Part shown: positions 37,198-45,961 of the stretch, piece after piece
How positions within the stretch are numbered: position 1 is the stretch's first letter
Layout: the number at the start of each line of letters is the position of its first letter
NCBI GenBank assembly: GCA_021324945.1
Contig: JAJPID010000004.1
Span: 1-46,181 of the forward strand
Direction: 5' to 3'
DNA length: 46,181 nt
Origin: Lysobacterales bacterium
Lineage (GTDB): Bacteria; Pseudomonadota; Gammaproteobacteria; Xanthomonadales; Rhodanobacteraceae
Notes under the pieces: generated by a model
Seen by the model: only the letters and a program-made list of their open reading frames with translations
Databases searched by the model: none
Told to the model about the DNA's origin: nothing
Program-made: the position numbers and the translations under genes

Positions 37198-38712
37198 CTA
37201 TTCCCGCCCACACCCGCTCAACGTCAACTCCTGTCCCGGTTTCAGTGCGTAGTGCGGCGCGTGCAGGTGGTTGGCGCGCGCCAGTTCGCGCGTGTCTTCG
37301 CAGCGGAATTTGTGCGCGACGGACGAGAGCGTGTCGCCACGTTTGACCGTGTAATACCGCGCACGCGGTGATGGATCGTCATTGGCATGCGCGACGAGTT
37401 GCGGCGGCGGCATCGGCAACACCGCCGAGTGCAGATCGTCCGCCAGCGCGACCCATTGGCTGTTGCCGGTGCAGAGGCGTGTGTAATCGTCCTCCAGCAT
37501 CTTCGGCAATTCGATGCGCGCGCCCATCGGCTCTTGGATTTGCGGATCGAGTTGCGGATTGAGATTGCGCAGCGTGCGGAACCAGCCATAACGCTGGCCG
37601 CCGGCTTGGCCCAGGCACACCGCCAATTCCGTCAACGACGCCGGACGCTGCAGGATCACGTGCCCGGGCGCGCCATCGATTTGCGGGAAGCGTAAATTGT
37701 AGCGCTCGGGATGCATGAACAGCCACGCCGCGGCCAGCACCATAGGCACGTAGTCGCGCGTTTCCGGCGACAGCGAAAAATAGATCTGCGGATCCCAGAA
37801 ACTGACGTTGGGCTGGCTGGTCGCCAGGCGCCCCACGCGGCCTTCGCCGCCGTTGTAGGCGGCCAGCACCAGTTCCAAATTGTTGTTGAACTGCGCCAGT
37901 TGCTCGTTGAGATATTCCGCGTTGGCGCGCGCGGACATCGTCGGGTCGAAACGCTGATCAAACCCGTCGATCGTGGTCAGGCCGAAACGCGCGCCGGTGG
38001 CGGGCATGAACTGCAAGGGCCCCGCCGCGCCCGAACGCGAGACCGCGTGCACCTTGCCGCCGGATTCCTTGGCGAGGATCCCGAACAGGATCGCTTCGGG
38101 CAGATCGGCCTTCTGGTACTCCGGCCACATCTCGAAACGCAGGTATTGATAATCGACATAGGCCTGCATCAGGTTCGGCCGCATGCTGGTCAGCCAGGTT
38201 TGCAGCGCGGCCTTCACCGGGCCATTCATCGCGATCAGGTCGGACAACTGCCGCCCGCGCAGCAAGCTGACGCTGCGCTGCGTCTGCGGCACCGCGTTCA
38301 ACACCGGAGACGAGTTTTCGCCGGCGTTGGTGGTGTCGGGTTGATCGGAGAGTTCGTCGCCTTCGTCGCCGCCGAGGAAACTGCCATCCTTCAGGCGCAA
38401 CGCGCGGTCGTAGCTGCTGATGAAACGCTGTACGTCGCAGCCCGGCAGGTTGACGCACTGCGCGGCGGTGTTGCGCATCGTGTCCAGCGCCACGCTGATC
38501 GCGTGCTCGGCCTGCGCGTTGTCGTTACGGCGCGCCAGCGTCAGCGCATGATCGTAATCGCGGCCGGCCTGGTCGAGCCTGGCGTATAGCGCATCCAGCG
38601 CGGAATTGGCGGAGGCGCTGCGCGTAGGCGTACCGGAACAACCGGCCAGCAGCGCGAACAGCGACGTGACGAGGAGCGGAAGCGAGCGCGGTGCGCGCGT
38701 TGAGGCGGACAT
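37198..38712 (-). CDS. Membrane-bound lytic murein transglycosylase D (MltD-like)
   Basis: 504 residues. The lipobox L-L-A-G-C places the lipid anchor at Cys25. The lytic transglycosylase (SLT) core has the catalytic Glu in I-L-A-K-E-S-G-G followed by S-G-A-A-G-P-L-Q-F-M-P and the L-V-L-A-A-Y-N-G-G-E motif. One LysM domain lies near the C terminus (Y-T-V-K-R-G-D-T-L ... L-K-P-G-Q). It cleaves peptidoglycan to 1,6-anhydromuropeptides on the periplasmic side. E. coli MltD has two LysM domains, so this is a shorter form. It is divergent from greB. Confidence 0.93.
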   Translation of the reverse strand: MSASTRAPRSLPLLVTSLFALLAGCSGTPTRSASANSALDALYARLDQAGRDYDHALTLARRNDNAQAEHAISVALDTMRNTAAQCVNLPGCDVQRFISSYDRALRLKDGSFLGGDEGDELSDQPDTTNAGENSSPVLNAVPQTQRSVSLLRGRQLSDLIAMNGPVKAALQTWLTSMRPNLMQAYVDYQYLRFEMWPEYQKADLPEAILFGILAKESGGKVHAVSRSGAAGPLQFMPATGARFGLTTIDGFDQRFDPTMSARANAEYLNEQLAQFNNNLELVLAAYNGGEGRVGRLATSQPNVSFWDPQIYFSLSPETRDYVPMVLAAAWLFMHPERYNLRFPQIDGAPGHVILQRPASLTELAVCLGQAGGQRYGWFRTLRNLNPQLDPQIQEPMGARIELPKMLEDDYTRLCTGNSQWVALADDLHSAVLPMPPPQLVAHANDDPSPRARYYTVKRGDTLSSVAHKFRCEDTRELARANHLHAPHYALKPGQELTLSGCGRE

Positions 38713-38820
38713 CTTCGAACAATCCCGAGACAGTGATGCGGCACCGGAACCCTACCCCGTGCGCACGCGCGACTCAAGCGGTTGGCCTAGTAGAATGGAC
38801 GATAGTTTGTAGGAAACGAC

Positions 38821-39324
38821 ATGTCTCGCTGTCGACCGCCGCCGCCGCGTTCCACCGCGATCATCACGCGCGCGGGTTTTGAAAAATTGAAAGCGGAACT
38901 GGACCACCTCTGGCACACGCTGCGGCCAGAGGTCGTGCGTGCGCTGGCAGCCGCCGCCGCGGAAGGTGACCGTTCGGAAAACGCCGAATACACCTATCGC
39001 AAGAAGCAACTCGGCGAGATCGACCGCCGCGTGCGGTATCTCTCCAAACGCATTCCGTCGTTGAAGGTAGCCGAAGGCGCGCCGGCGGATCGCGAGGCGG
39101 TCTACTTCGGGGCGACGTTCGAAATCGAAGATGTCGCGAGCGGTGAAGCGAAACGCTACCGCATCGTCGGCCCGGACGAAACCGATGCGAGGCAGGGCTG
39201 GATCAGCATCGACTCGCCGCTGGCGCGGGCGGTGCTGAAGAAACGTGTCGACGAGGAGTTCGAGGCGGAGTTGCCGGGCGGCATGGCGAGATTCGTGGTG
39301 GTGACGGTGAGTTACGAAAAATGA
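38821..39324 (+). CDS. greB: Transcription elongation factor GreB
   Basis: 167 residues. The N-terminal coiled-coil hairpin carries the acidic tip [15 protein letters not shown], followed by R-R-V-R-Y-L-S-K-R as in GreB rather than GreA. It enters the RNA polymerase secondary channel and helps cut backtracked RNA. The start follows an AGGAAA site. The gene is convergent with rimO across a palindromic repeat of 58 bases. Confidence 0.95.
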   Translation: MSRCRPPPPRSTAIITRAGFEKLKAELDHLWHTLRPEVVRALAAAAAEGDRSENAEYTYRKKQLGEIDRRVRYLSKRIPSLKVAEGAPADREAVYFGATFEIEDVASGEAKRYRIVGPDETDARQGWISIDSPLARAVLKKRVDEEFEAELPGGMARFVVVTVSYEK

Positions 39325-39326
39325 AA

Positions 39327-39384
39327 TAGGAGGCTGCTTGCAGCCGACACGTGTAAGCGGTCACTTGCAAGCAAGTTCCTACAA
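39327..39384. repeat. TGTAGGA-type palindromic repeat, copy 3
   Basis: The inverted ends are taggaggctgcttgca and the complementary ttgcaagcaagttcctaca, with a CACGTG core. It sits between convergent greB and rimO and its right arm contains the TAG stop of rimO (39379-39381). As a hairpin it could act on both transcripts, although no long T tract follows. Confidence 0.65.
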
Positions 39385-40695
39385 GAGCACCGCTTCCAGA
39401 TCATGCGCATCTGCGCCGCTAATGCGTACCTGCGCAAACTGTCCCGGCTTCAATGCCTGATCACCCGTAATCCGCACCACACCGTCGATTTCCGGTGCAT
39501 CGGCGGATGATCGCGCGATCGCGCCACGGGCATGCACTTCGTCCACCAGCACCTGCATCGTGCCGCCGATCTTCTTGCGCAACTTCGCAGCCGAAATCTC
39601 CGCCTGCACTGCCATGAAGCGCTCCAGCCGGTCTTCCTTCAATTCTTCTGGCACCGGATCGGGCAGTTCGTTGGCGCGCGCGCCGTCCACCGGCGAATAG
39701 GCGAACGCGCCGACTCGATCGAGCTGCGACTCACGCAGGAAATCCAGGAGCTCCGCGAATTCGGCATCGGTTTCTCCGGGAAAGCCGACGATGAACGTGC
39801 TGCGGATGGTGATGTCCGGACAGATTTGTCGCCATGCGCGAATCCGCTCCAGCGTCTTTTCGGAATGCGCGGGACGCTTCATCAACTTCAAGATTCGCGC
39901 GCTGGCGTGCTGGAACGGAATATCGAGATACGGCAGAAGTTTTCCTTCCGCCATGAGTGGTATCACTTCGTCCACGTGCGGATAGGGATAGACATAATGC
40001 AGCCGCACCCATACGCCAAGTTCCGCCAGGCCATTGCACAGATCGGTCATGCGCGTGCGGTAGGCTTTGCCGCGCCATTCGCGTGATGCGTATTTCAGAT
40101 CCACGCCGTAGGCGCTGGTGTCCTGCGAAATCACCAGCAGTTCCTTCACGCCGCCGCGCACCAGTTTCTCGGCTTCGATCAGCACTTCGTCGATCGGTCG
40201 CGAAACCAGATCGCCGCGCATCGAAGGGATGATGCAGAAGGTGCAACGATGGTTGCAGCCTTCGGAGATTTTCAGATACGCGTAATGCTTGGGCGTCAGC
40301 TTGATTCCGGTCGCCGGTACCAGATCCAGAAACGCATCGTGCGGCCGCGGCAATACTTCATGCACGGCCGACATCACGCTGGCGTAATCCTGCGGACCGC
40401 TGATCGCCAGCACCTCTGGATACGCGTCGCGAATCAGTTCCGCGCGCTTGCCCAGGCAGCCGGTCACGATCACCTTGCCGTTCTCGTGCAGCGCCTCGCC
40501 GATCGCGTCCAGCGATTCCTGCACGGCCGCGTCGATGAAGCCGCAGGTGTTGACCACTACTGCATTGGCCTTGTCGTAGCGCGGCACGATCTCGTAGCCC
40601 TCCGCTTTGAGTTGCGTGAGGATACGTTCGGAATCCACCAGTGCCTTGGGACAGCCGAGACTGACGAAACCGATCTTGGGTGCAGATGCTGGCAT
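39379..40695 (-). CDS. rimO: Ribosomal protein uS12 methylthiotransferase
   Basis: 438 residues. The radical-SAM motif C-N-H-R-C-T-F-C gives Cys147/Cys151/Cys154, and the N-terminal cluster is Cys15/Cys51/Cys80. The C-terminal TRAM-like part is present. It adds a methylthio group to Asp88 of ribosomal protein S12 using two [4Fe-4S] clusters. The ending TAG belongs to the palindromic repeat. Confidence 0.96.
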   Translation of the reverse strand: MPASAPKIGFVSLGCPKALVDSERILTQLKAEGYEIVPRYDKANAVVVNTCGFIDAAVQESLDAIGEALHENGKVIVTGCLGKRAELIRDAYPEVLAISGPQDYASVMSAVHEVLPRPHDAFLDLVPATGIKLTPKHYAYLKISEGCNHRCTFCIIPSMRGDLVSRPIDEVLIEAEKLVRGGVKELLVISQDTSAYGVDLKYASREWRGKAYRTRMTDLCNGLAELGVWVRLHYVYPYPHVDEVIPLMAEGKLLPYLDIPFQHASARILKLMKRPAHSEKTLERIRAWRQICPDITIRSTFIVGFPGETDAEFAELLDFLRESQLDRVGAFAYSPVDGARANELPDPVPEELKEDRLERFMAVQAEISAAKLRKKIGGTMQVLVDEVHARGAIARSSADAPEIDGVVRITGDQALKPGQFAQVRISGADAHDLEAVLL

Positions 40696-40805
40696 TGCCG
40701 TGCGGGCGAAAACGAATCGGCAATTGTATCGGGAGTCGGGACGCGACTCCCGTTCCTGTTTCGCCGGTAGTACGCTGACGGAATTACCTCGGAAGGAGTC
40801 GTGTC

Positions 40806-41477
40806 ATGGGTGAGCGTATCAATCTCAACACCGCTGGGATGCAATGCATCGGCGCGTATCTCGCCAAACCCGCCGGCGCGCCGAAGGGCGGCATCGTGGT
40901 GGTACAGGAAATTTTCGGCGTCAATGCGCATGTGCGCAGCGTGGCCGATCGATTCGCGGCGGCGGGTTTCACTGCGATCGCCCCGGCATTCTTCGATTTC
41001 GTCGAGCAGGACGTGGAATTGCCCTACGACGATGACGGCATGAGCAAGGGCCGGGAACTGATCGGTCAGATCGGCATGGATCGCGCGGTAGAAGCGGTCG
41101 CCAGCGCGGCGGATTCGATCAAGTCATCGGGCAAGACCGGCGTGGTCGGCTACTGCTGGGGCGGCACGGTCGCGCTGCGCGCCGCACAGGTGCTGGGTTT
41201 GCCAGCGGTGAGCTATTACGGCGCGCGCAACGTGTCGTATCTGGACCGGCCATTGAAGGCGCCGGTGATCTTCCACTTCGGCGCGAACGACAAATCGATT
41301 CCGCCAGAAGCGGTAGAGAAACATCGCGATGCCTATCCTGATGCGCCGGTGTATGTGTACGAAGACACGGGACATGCGTTCAATCGCGACGTCGATCCTT
41401 CTCATTACAACGAGGCCGCCGCGAAACTCGCTTGGCAACGCACACTGCAATTCTTCGAGAAGAATCTGTCTCAGTGA
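40806..41477 (+). CDS. Dienelactone hydrolase family protein
   Basis: 223 residues with an AAGGAG site upstream. The triad Cys117 (G-Y-C-W-G-G), Asp162 (A-N-D-K-S-I-P) and His190 (G-H-A-F-N-R), with Glu35 in Q-E-I-F-G, is that of dienelactone hydrolases. It is the first gene of the operon that contains the 5-oxoprolinase subunits and overlaps the HIT gene by four bases (GTGA). The natural substrate here is unknown. Confidence 0.93.
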   Translation: MGERINLNTAGMQCIGAYLAKPAGAPKGGIVVVQEIFGVNAHVRSVADRFAAAGFTAIAPAFFDFVEQDVELPYDDDGMSKGRELIGQIGMDRAVEAVASAADSIKSSGKTGVVGYCWGGTVALRAAQVLGLPAVSYYGARNVSYLDRPLKAPVIFHFGANDKSIPPEAVEKHRDAYPDAPVYVYEDTGHAFNRDVDPSHYNEAAAKLAWQRTLQFFEKNLSQ

Positions 41478-41878
41478 CGGAATTCGTTCTCGATCCGCGT
41501 CTCGCGGCAGACACGTTGTTCGTCGCCGACTGGGAACTGTCGCGCGTGCTGCTGATGGATGATGGGCGCTTTCCTTGGCTGATCCTGGTTCCGCGACGCG
41601 CGGGACTGGTGGAGTTGAGCGATCTGGATCTCGATGCACAGATGCGACTACTCCGCGAAATCGATCGTGCGATGGCGCTGCTGCGCTCGCTCGCACCCTG
41701 CGACAAACTCAATATTGGCGCACTCGGCAACATCGTGCGGCAGTTTCACGTGCACGTGGTGGCGCGCCGCGAGAGCGACGCTGCCTGGCCGGGGCCGGTG
41801 TGGGGCTCGGGCGCGGCGGTGCGTTATGAAGTCCTCGCCCGTGATTTCCTCCTCGATCGGTTGCGCGCAGCACCATGA
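41474..41878 (+). CDS. HIT-domain protein with an altered HIT motif
   Basis: 134 residues from the GTG at 41474, overlapping the preceding stop (GTGA). The family parts are present: F-P-W-L-I-L-V-P-R-R, C-D-K-L-N-I-G-A-L-G-N and Q-F-H-V-H-V-V-A-R. The usual HIT core is H-x-H-x-H; the third His is absent, as I recall for this gammaproteobacterial subgroup. It likely binds or hydrolyses a nucleotide. Its stop overlaps the pxpB start (ATGA). Confidence 0.9.
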   Translation: MTEFVLDPRLAADTLFVADWELSRVLLMDDGRFPWLILVPRRAGLVELSDLDLDAQMRLLREIDRAMALLRSLAPCDKLNIGALGNIVRQFHVHVVARRESDAAWPGPVWGSGAAVRYEVLARDFLLDRLRAAP

Positions 41879-42591
41879 GCGAATTGACCGCCGAACCGCT
41901 GTCCGAGGACGCGTTGCTGCTGCGCTTCGATGATTCGATCGATCCGGAAGTGAACGCGCGGGTGCACGCCGCGGCGGCGCGGTTGCGGGCAGCGCATTTG
42001 CCCGGCATGGTCGACATCGCGCCGAGCTATGCCGGTCTGTTGCTGCGCTTCGATCCGCTCGCGTGGGAAGATGCACTAGCTGATGAGTCTGCCCACGCGC
42101 GTCTGTTGGCCTCGGTCGAGACGATTCTTCGCGACCCTTGCACGACGGCTAGGTTTCCGCAAACGCGCGTAGTCGAAATTCCGGTCTGTTACAGCAGCGA
42201 ATTCGGCCCCGATCTGGATGAAGCCGCACGGCAAGCGCAGCTTTCCGCACGCGACTTCATCGCACGCCACACTGCGGCGGACTACAGTGTCGCGATGGTC
42301 GGCTTCGCGCCGGGTTTTCCGTATCTGCTCGGCCTCGATCCGATCTTGCACGTACCACGTCGCGCCACGCCGCGCACACGCGTGCCGGCCGGTTCCGTGG
42401 CGATCGGGGGCGCGCAAACCGGCATCTATCCGCGCGAGCTGCCCGGCGGCTGGCGGATCATAGGCCGCACACCGCTGCGCCTGTTCGATCCACAACGCGA
42501 CCCGCCCTGTCTGCTCGCGCCCGGCGATCGCGTGCGGTTTCGTGCGATCGATGCAGACGAGTTTTCGGCACGCGTGTCACATCCGGCATGA
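41875..42591 (+). CDS. pxpB: 5-oxoprolinase subunit PxpB
   Basis: 238 residues. The family motifs G-F-A-P-G-F-P-Y-L and G-S-V-A-I-G-G are present; E. coli YbgJ is about 20 residues shorter. With PxpC and PxpA it forms the bacterial ATP-dependent 5-oxoprolinase. The subunit resembles the N-terminal half of allophanate-hydrolase-type proteins. It overlaps both neighbours by four bases. Confidence 0.95.
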   Translation: MSELTAEPLSEDALLLRFDDSIDPEVNARVHAAAARLRAAHLPGMVDIAPSYAGLLLRFDPLAWEDALADESAHARLLASVETILRDPCTTARFPQTRVVEIPVCYSSEFGPDLDEAARQAQLSARDFIARHTAADYSVAMVGFAPGFPYLLGLDPILHVPRRATPRTRVPAGSVAIGGAQTGIYPRELPGGWRIIGRTPLRLFDPQRDPPCLLAPGDRVRFRAIDADEFSARVSHPA

Positions 42592-43550
42592 GTATCGAAG
42601 TCCTCAAACCGGGTTTGTTGACGACACCGCAGGATTTCGGACGTCAGGGTTTCACGCATCTCGGTATCGGCCGCGCCGGCGCGTTCGATGCGCCCGCATA
42701 TCGTCTCGCCAATGCGCTGGCAGGAAACGCACGCGATGCTTGCGCTCTGGAGATCACACTGCTCGGTCCGACGCTACGCTTCGATTGCGACGCATGCATC
42801 GCGGTCACCGGCGCGCCGTTGTCCGTGCAGATCGATGGCGTCGAACACGCGATGTGGTCGCCATTGTTCATCCACGCAGGCCGAACGTTGGCGCTGGCCG
42901 CGATGCGCAGCGGCTGCCGCACATATCTTGCGGTGCACGGCGGTTTTGATTTCGAACCCGTGCTGGGCAGCCGCAGTCTCGATGTCAACGCCGCATTGGG
43001 ACCGCTGCAACGGCCGCTGCGCGTCGGCGACGCGTTGCGGATTCGAGAGACGGGGAATGGCAGCCGCGAGATGAAATTCAACTGGAGCATCGATCCGCGG
43101 CCCTGGTTCGATGCCGAATCGCCGCTGCGGCTACTGCCCGCCACGCACACGCATCTGCTCGATGCCGAGTCGCGCCAAGCGTTGTTCTCGCAAGCGTTCC
43201 AGGTCAGCAACGATTCCAATCGCGTCGGCGTGCGCTTGCGCGGTGTGCCATTGCGGCTCGACACACCGGTCGAATTGATCAGCGAGGCATGCGTTGCCGG
43301 CACGCTGCAATTGCCGCCGTCCGGCGAGCCGATTGCGCTGGGCGTGGAGCATCCGGTCAGCGGCGGCTATCCCCGTATCGGCCAAATCGCCGCGGTGGAC
43401 TTGCCGCACCTGGCGCAACGCCGGCCCGGCGATGCGATACGCTTCGCGCCGTGCACACTGGACGAAGCGCGACAGGCGCTGCGCGAACGCGAGCGGGAGT
43501 TGCGCGAAATGGAAATGCTGATCGCGACACGGTTGCAGCAAGGCGCGTGA
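42588..43550 (+). CDS. pxpC: 5-oxoprolinase subunit PxpC
   Basis: 320 residues. The opening G-L-L-T-T-P-Q-D-F-G-R-Q-G-F and the G-R-A-G-A-F-D stretch identify the biotin-dependent-carboxylase-like PxpC family (E. coli YbgK). It works with PxpB on activation of 5-oxoproline. The start overlaps pxpB (ATGA) and the stop overlaps pxpA (GTGA), so the three subunits are translated together. Confidence 0.95.
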   Translation: MSIEVLKPGLLTTPQDFGRQGFTHLGIGRAGAFDAPAYRLANALAGNARDACALEITLLGPTLRFDCDACIAVTGAPLSVQIDGVEHAMWSPLFIHAGRTLALAAMRSGCRTYLAVHGGFDFEPVLGSRSLDVNAALGPLQRPLRVGDALRIRETGNGSREMKFNWSIDPRPWFDAESPLRLLPATHTHLLDAESRQALFSQAFQVSNDSNRVGVRLRGVPLRLDTPVELISEACVAGTLQLPPSGEPIALGVEHPVSGGYPRIGQIAAVDLPHLAQRRPGDAIRFAPCTLDEARQALRERERELREMEMLIATRLQQGA

Positions 43551-44293
43551 AAACGATTGATCTCAATGCCGATCTCGGCGAAGGCTACGATGATGCCGCG
43601 GTGATGCCCCACATCTCATCGGCCAATATCGCCTGCGGCTTTCACGCGGGCGATGCGCGGACGATGCGCCACACGGTTGACCTCTGCGTTGAATACGGCG
43701 TCGCCATCGGCGCGCACCCTTCGTTGCGCGATCGGCAGAACTTCGGCCGGCGCGAAATGGAGATCTCGCCGGATGAGGTGCATGCACAGACGCTCCAGCA
43801 GATCGGCGCGCTAGCCGCGATCGCAAGCGCCGCCGGCGCGAAACTGCACCACGTCAAGCCGCACGGCGCGCTGTACAACATGGCGGCGCGCGATCGCGCA
43901 CTGGCCGATGCGGTCGCTCTTGCGGTGCGCGACTTCGATCCGTCGCTGATCCTGATCGGGCTGGCCGACAGCGAATCCATCGAGGCAGCTCGTGAAATCG
44001 GTTTGAGCACCGCGCGCGAAGCGTTCTGCGACCGCCGCTACCGCGCGGACGGCTCACTGGCGCCGCGTTCGCAAACGGGCGCGGTGATCGAGGAGATCGA
44101 TGATGCAATCGCACAAGCGATTTCGATCGCCACGCACAATGAAGCGATTGTGGAGAACGGCTTGCGCGTGCGCATCGAAGCCGACACGCTGTGCGTGCAC
44201 GGAGATCGGGACAATGCCGGCGATTTCGCGCATCGCTTGCGCGAAGCGCTTGAACACGCGGGCTTGCGCATTGCCGCGCCGGAGCACGCCTAA
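43547..44293 (+). CDS. pxpA: 5-oxoprolinase subunit PxpA
   Basis: 248 residues (E. coli 244) from the GTG at 43547. The start I-D-L-N-A-D-L-G-E-G-Y, the A-C-G-F-H-A-G-D segment and H-P-S-L-R-D-R belong to the LamB/YcsF family. It hydrolyses activated 5-oxoproline to L-glutamate. The stop TAA shares its last A with the next start codon (TAATG). Confidence 0.96.
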   Translation: MKTIDLNADLGEGYDDAAVMPHISSANIACGFHAGDARTMRHTVDLCVEYGVAIGAHPSLRDRQNFGRREMEISPDEVHAQTLQQIGALAAIASAAGAKLHHVKPHGALYNMAARDRALADAVALAVRDFDPSLILIGLADSESIEAAREIGLSTAREAFCDRRYRADGSLAPRSQTGAVIEEIDDAIAQAISIATHNEAIVENGLRVRIEADTLCVHGDRDNAGDFAHRLREALEHAGLRIAAPEHA

Positions 44294-45006
44294 TGCACTG
44301 GCTGCCACTGTTCGGCGTCCTCGTTGTCGTCATCGGCTTCGCGCTGCGTTTCAATCCGGTGCCGGTGGTGGTGCTCGCCGGCGTGGTATCCGGGCTGTGC
44401 GCGGGCAAGAGCATCGGCGAAATCCTGGGCTTGCTCGGCAACAGTTTCGTGTCCGAACGCGCGCTGCTGCTGTTTGCGCTGACCTTGCCCGCGATCGGCG
44501 TGCTGGAGCGTGCGGGCTTGCGCGAGCACGCGCGCAACTGGATCGCATCGTTGCGCAGCCTGACTTTGCCGCGTCTGCTGATCGCCTATCTCGGCGCGCG
44601 CCAGATCCTTTCGATGCTTGGATTGACCAACGTCGCCGGACAAGCACAAACCGTGCGCCCGCTGCTGGCGCCAATGGCCGAAGCCGCAGCCGGGAAGCGC
44701 GGCGCTCCGCTGGACCCGAACGAACGAAACGAGGTACGCGCTTTCTGCGCGGCCACGGACAACGTGGGGCTGTTCTTTGGCGAAGACGTGTTCATAGCGC
44801 TGGGCGCGGTGCTGCTGATCCAGGGCTTCTATGCGCAACACGGCATCGAATTGCAGCCGTTGCAGATCGCGCTGTGGGCGCTGCCGACCGCGATCGCAGC
44901 GTTTCTGATTCATGGTGCGCGGATCGTGCTGTTCGCGCGGCGAATCGCGCAGGACAAATTGACCTCGACTTCCACTCCCACGGTCGAACGCGATGCTGCG
45001 CATTGA
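44293..45006 (+). CDS. DUF969 membrane protein, probable 5-oxoproline transporter subunit
   Basis: 237 residues with about six hydrophobic helices. The helix-loop patterns, with F-C-A-A-T-D-N-V-G-L-F-F-G-E-D and a conserved D-N pair, match DUF969. The gene is coupled to pxpA and overlaps the DUF979 gene by 14 bases. The pair is found next to pxp genes in several bacteria; a transport role is inferred from context and from the membrane topology. Confidence 0.9.
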   Translation: MHWLPLFGVLVVVIGFALRFNPVPVVVLAGVVSGLCAGKSIGEILGLLGNSFVSERALLLFALTLPAIGVLERAGLREHARNWIASLRSLTLPRLLIAYLGARQILSMLGLTNVAGQAQTVRPLLAPMAEAAAGKRGAPLDPNERNEVRAFCAATDNVGLFFGEDVFIALGAVLLIQGFYAQHGIELQPLQIALWALPTAIAAFLIHGARIVLFARRIAQDKLTSTSTPTVERDAAH

Positions 45007-45961
45007 GCACGCTTATTGGCTGCTGGCGCTGTTCCTCGCGGGTGCCGCATGGCTGAACCTGCGCGAGCGCCGCTGTTGGCACACCGCTTTCTGGACGGTT
45101 CTGGCGGCGCTCTTCGCGAGTGGGGATTACGTACTGACCGCAACGAAAGCGCAACACCAATTGCCCGCGCAACTCGCGGGCATCGGCGTGCTGGCGCTGG
45201 CCGTATTGGCGCCGCGCATGAAGCGCGGGCATATCACCGAACGCAGCGCGGAGGAACGCGAGGCGGATGCGCTGCGGCTGCGTCACAAACTGCTGATCCC
45301 CGCGTTGCTGATCCCGCTGGTGACATTGCTGGTCGCGTTGTTGGGAAATCGCCCGAACTTGGGCTCCGTGCCACTGTTCGCGCAGCAGCAAATGACGCTG
45401 ACAGGCTTGGCGCTGGCGTGCCTGATCGCGCTGATCGCGGCGCTGATCGTGACGCGCGCGAAACCTTCCGCCGGTTTGGTCGAAGGGCGAAGATTGTTGG
45501 ACACGCTCGGCTGGGCGGCCCTGCTGCCGCTGACGCTCGCCTCGCTGGGCGGCGTGTTCGCTGCTACCGGCGTAGGAGCCGCGATCGCAGACCTGGTGCG
45601 CACTGCGATTCCCGTGCAAAGCGCGCTCGCATGCGTCGTCGCCTTCGGGCTCGGCATGGTGCTGTTCACCGTGATCATGGGCAACGCGTTCGCCGCGTTT
45701 CCCGTGCTCACCGCGGGCATCGGTCTACCGCTGTTGATCCAGATGCACGGCGCGCATCCTGCGATCCTCGGCGCATTGGGCATGCTGACGGGTTATTGCG
45801 GCACGTTGTTCACGCCGATGGCGGCGAATTTCAATATCGTGCCGGTCGCGCTGCTGGAACTGCCCAACCAGAACGACGTGATTCGGGCGCAATGGAAAAC
45901 CGGCGCGGCATTGCTCATCGTCAACTTGTGCTTGATGTATTTCCTGGTATTCCGTTCTTGA
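44993..45961 (+). CDS. DUF979 membrane protein, probable 5-oxoproline transporter subunit
   Basis: 322 residues with nine or ten hydrophobic helices. The M-G-N-A-F-A-A-F-P-V motif and the L-T-G-Y-C-G-T-L segment are typical of DUF979, the steady partner of DUF969. With the preceding protein it forms a likely two-component permease. The stop overlaps the pcp start (TTGA). Confidence 0.9.
   Translation: MLRIEHAYWLLALFLAGAAWLNLRERRCWHTAFWTVLAALFASGDYVLTATKAQHQLPAQLAGIGVLALAVLAPRMKRGHITERSAEEREADALRLRHKLLIPALLIPLVTLLVALLGNRPNLGSVPLFAQQQMTLTGLALACLIALIAALIVTRAKPSAGLVEGRRLLDTLGWAALLPLTLASLGGVFAATGVGAAIADLVRTAIPVQSALACVVAFGLGMVLFTVIMGNAFAAFPVLTAGIGLPLLIQMHGAHPAILGALGMLTGYCGTLFTPMAANFNIVPVALLELPNQNDVIRAQWKTGAALLIVNLCLMYFLVFRS

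Noticed and set aside
40730-40752. 8-bp inverted repeat in the gap between rimO and the dienelactone hydrolase gene
   Set aside because: No T tract, and neither gene ends there; an operator is possible but nothing supports a particular regulator.
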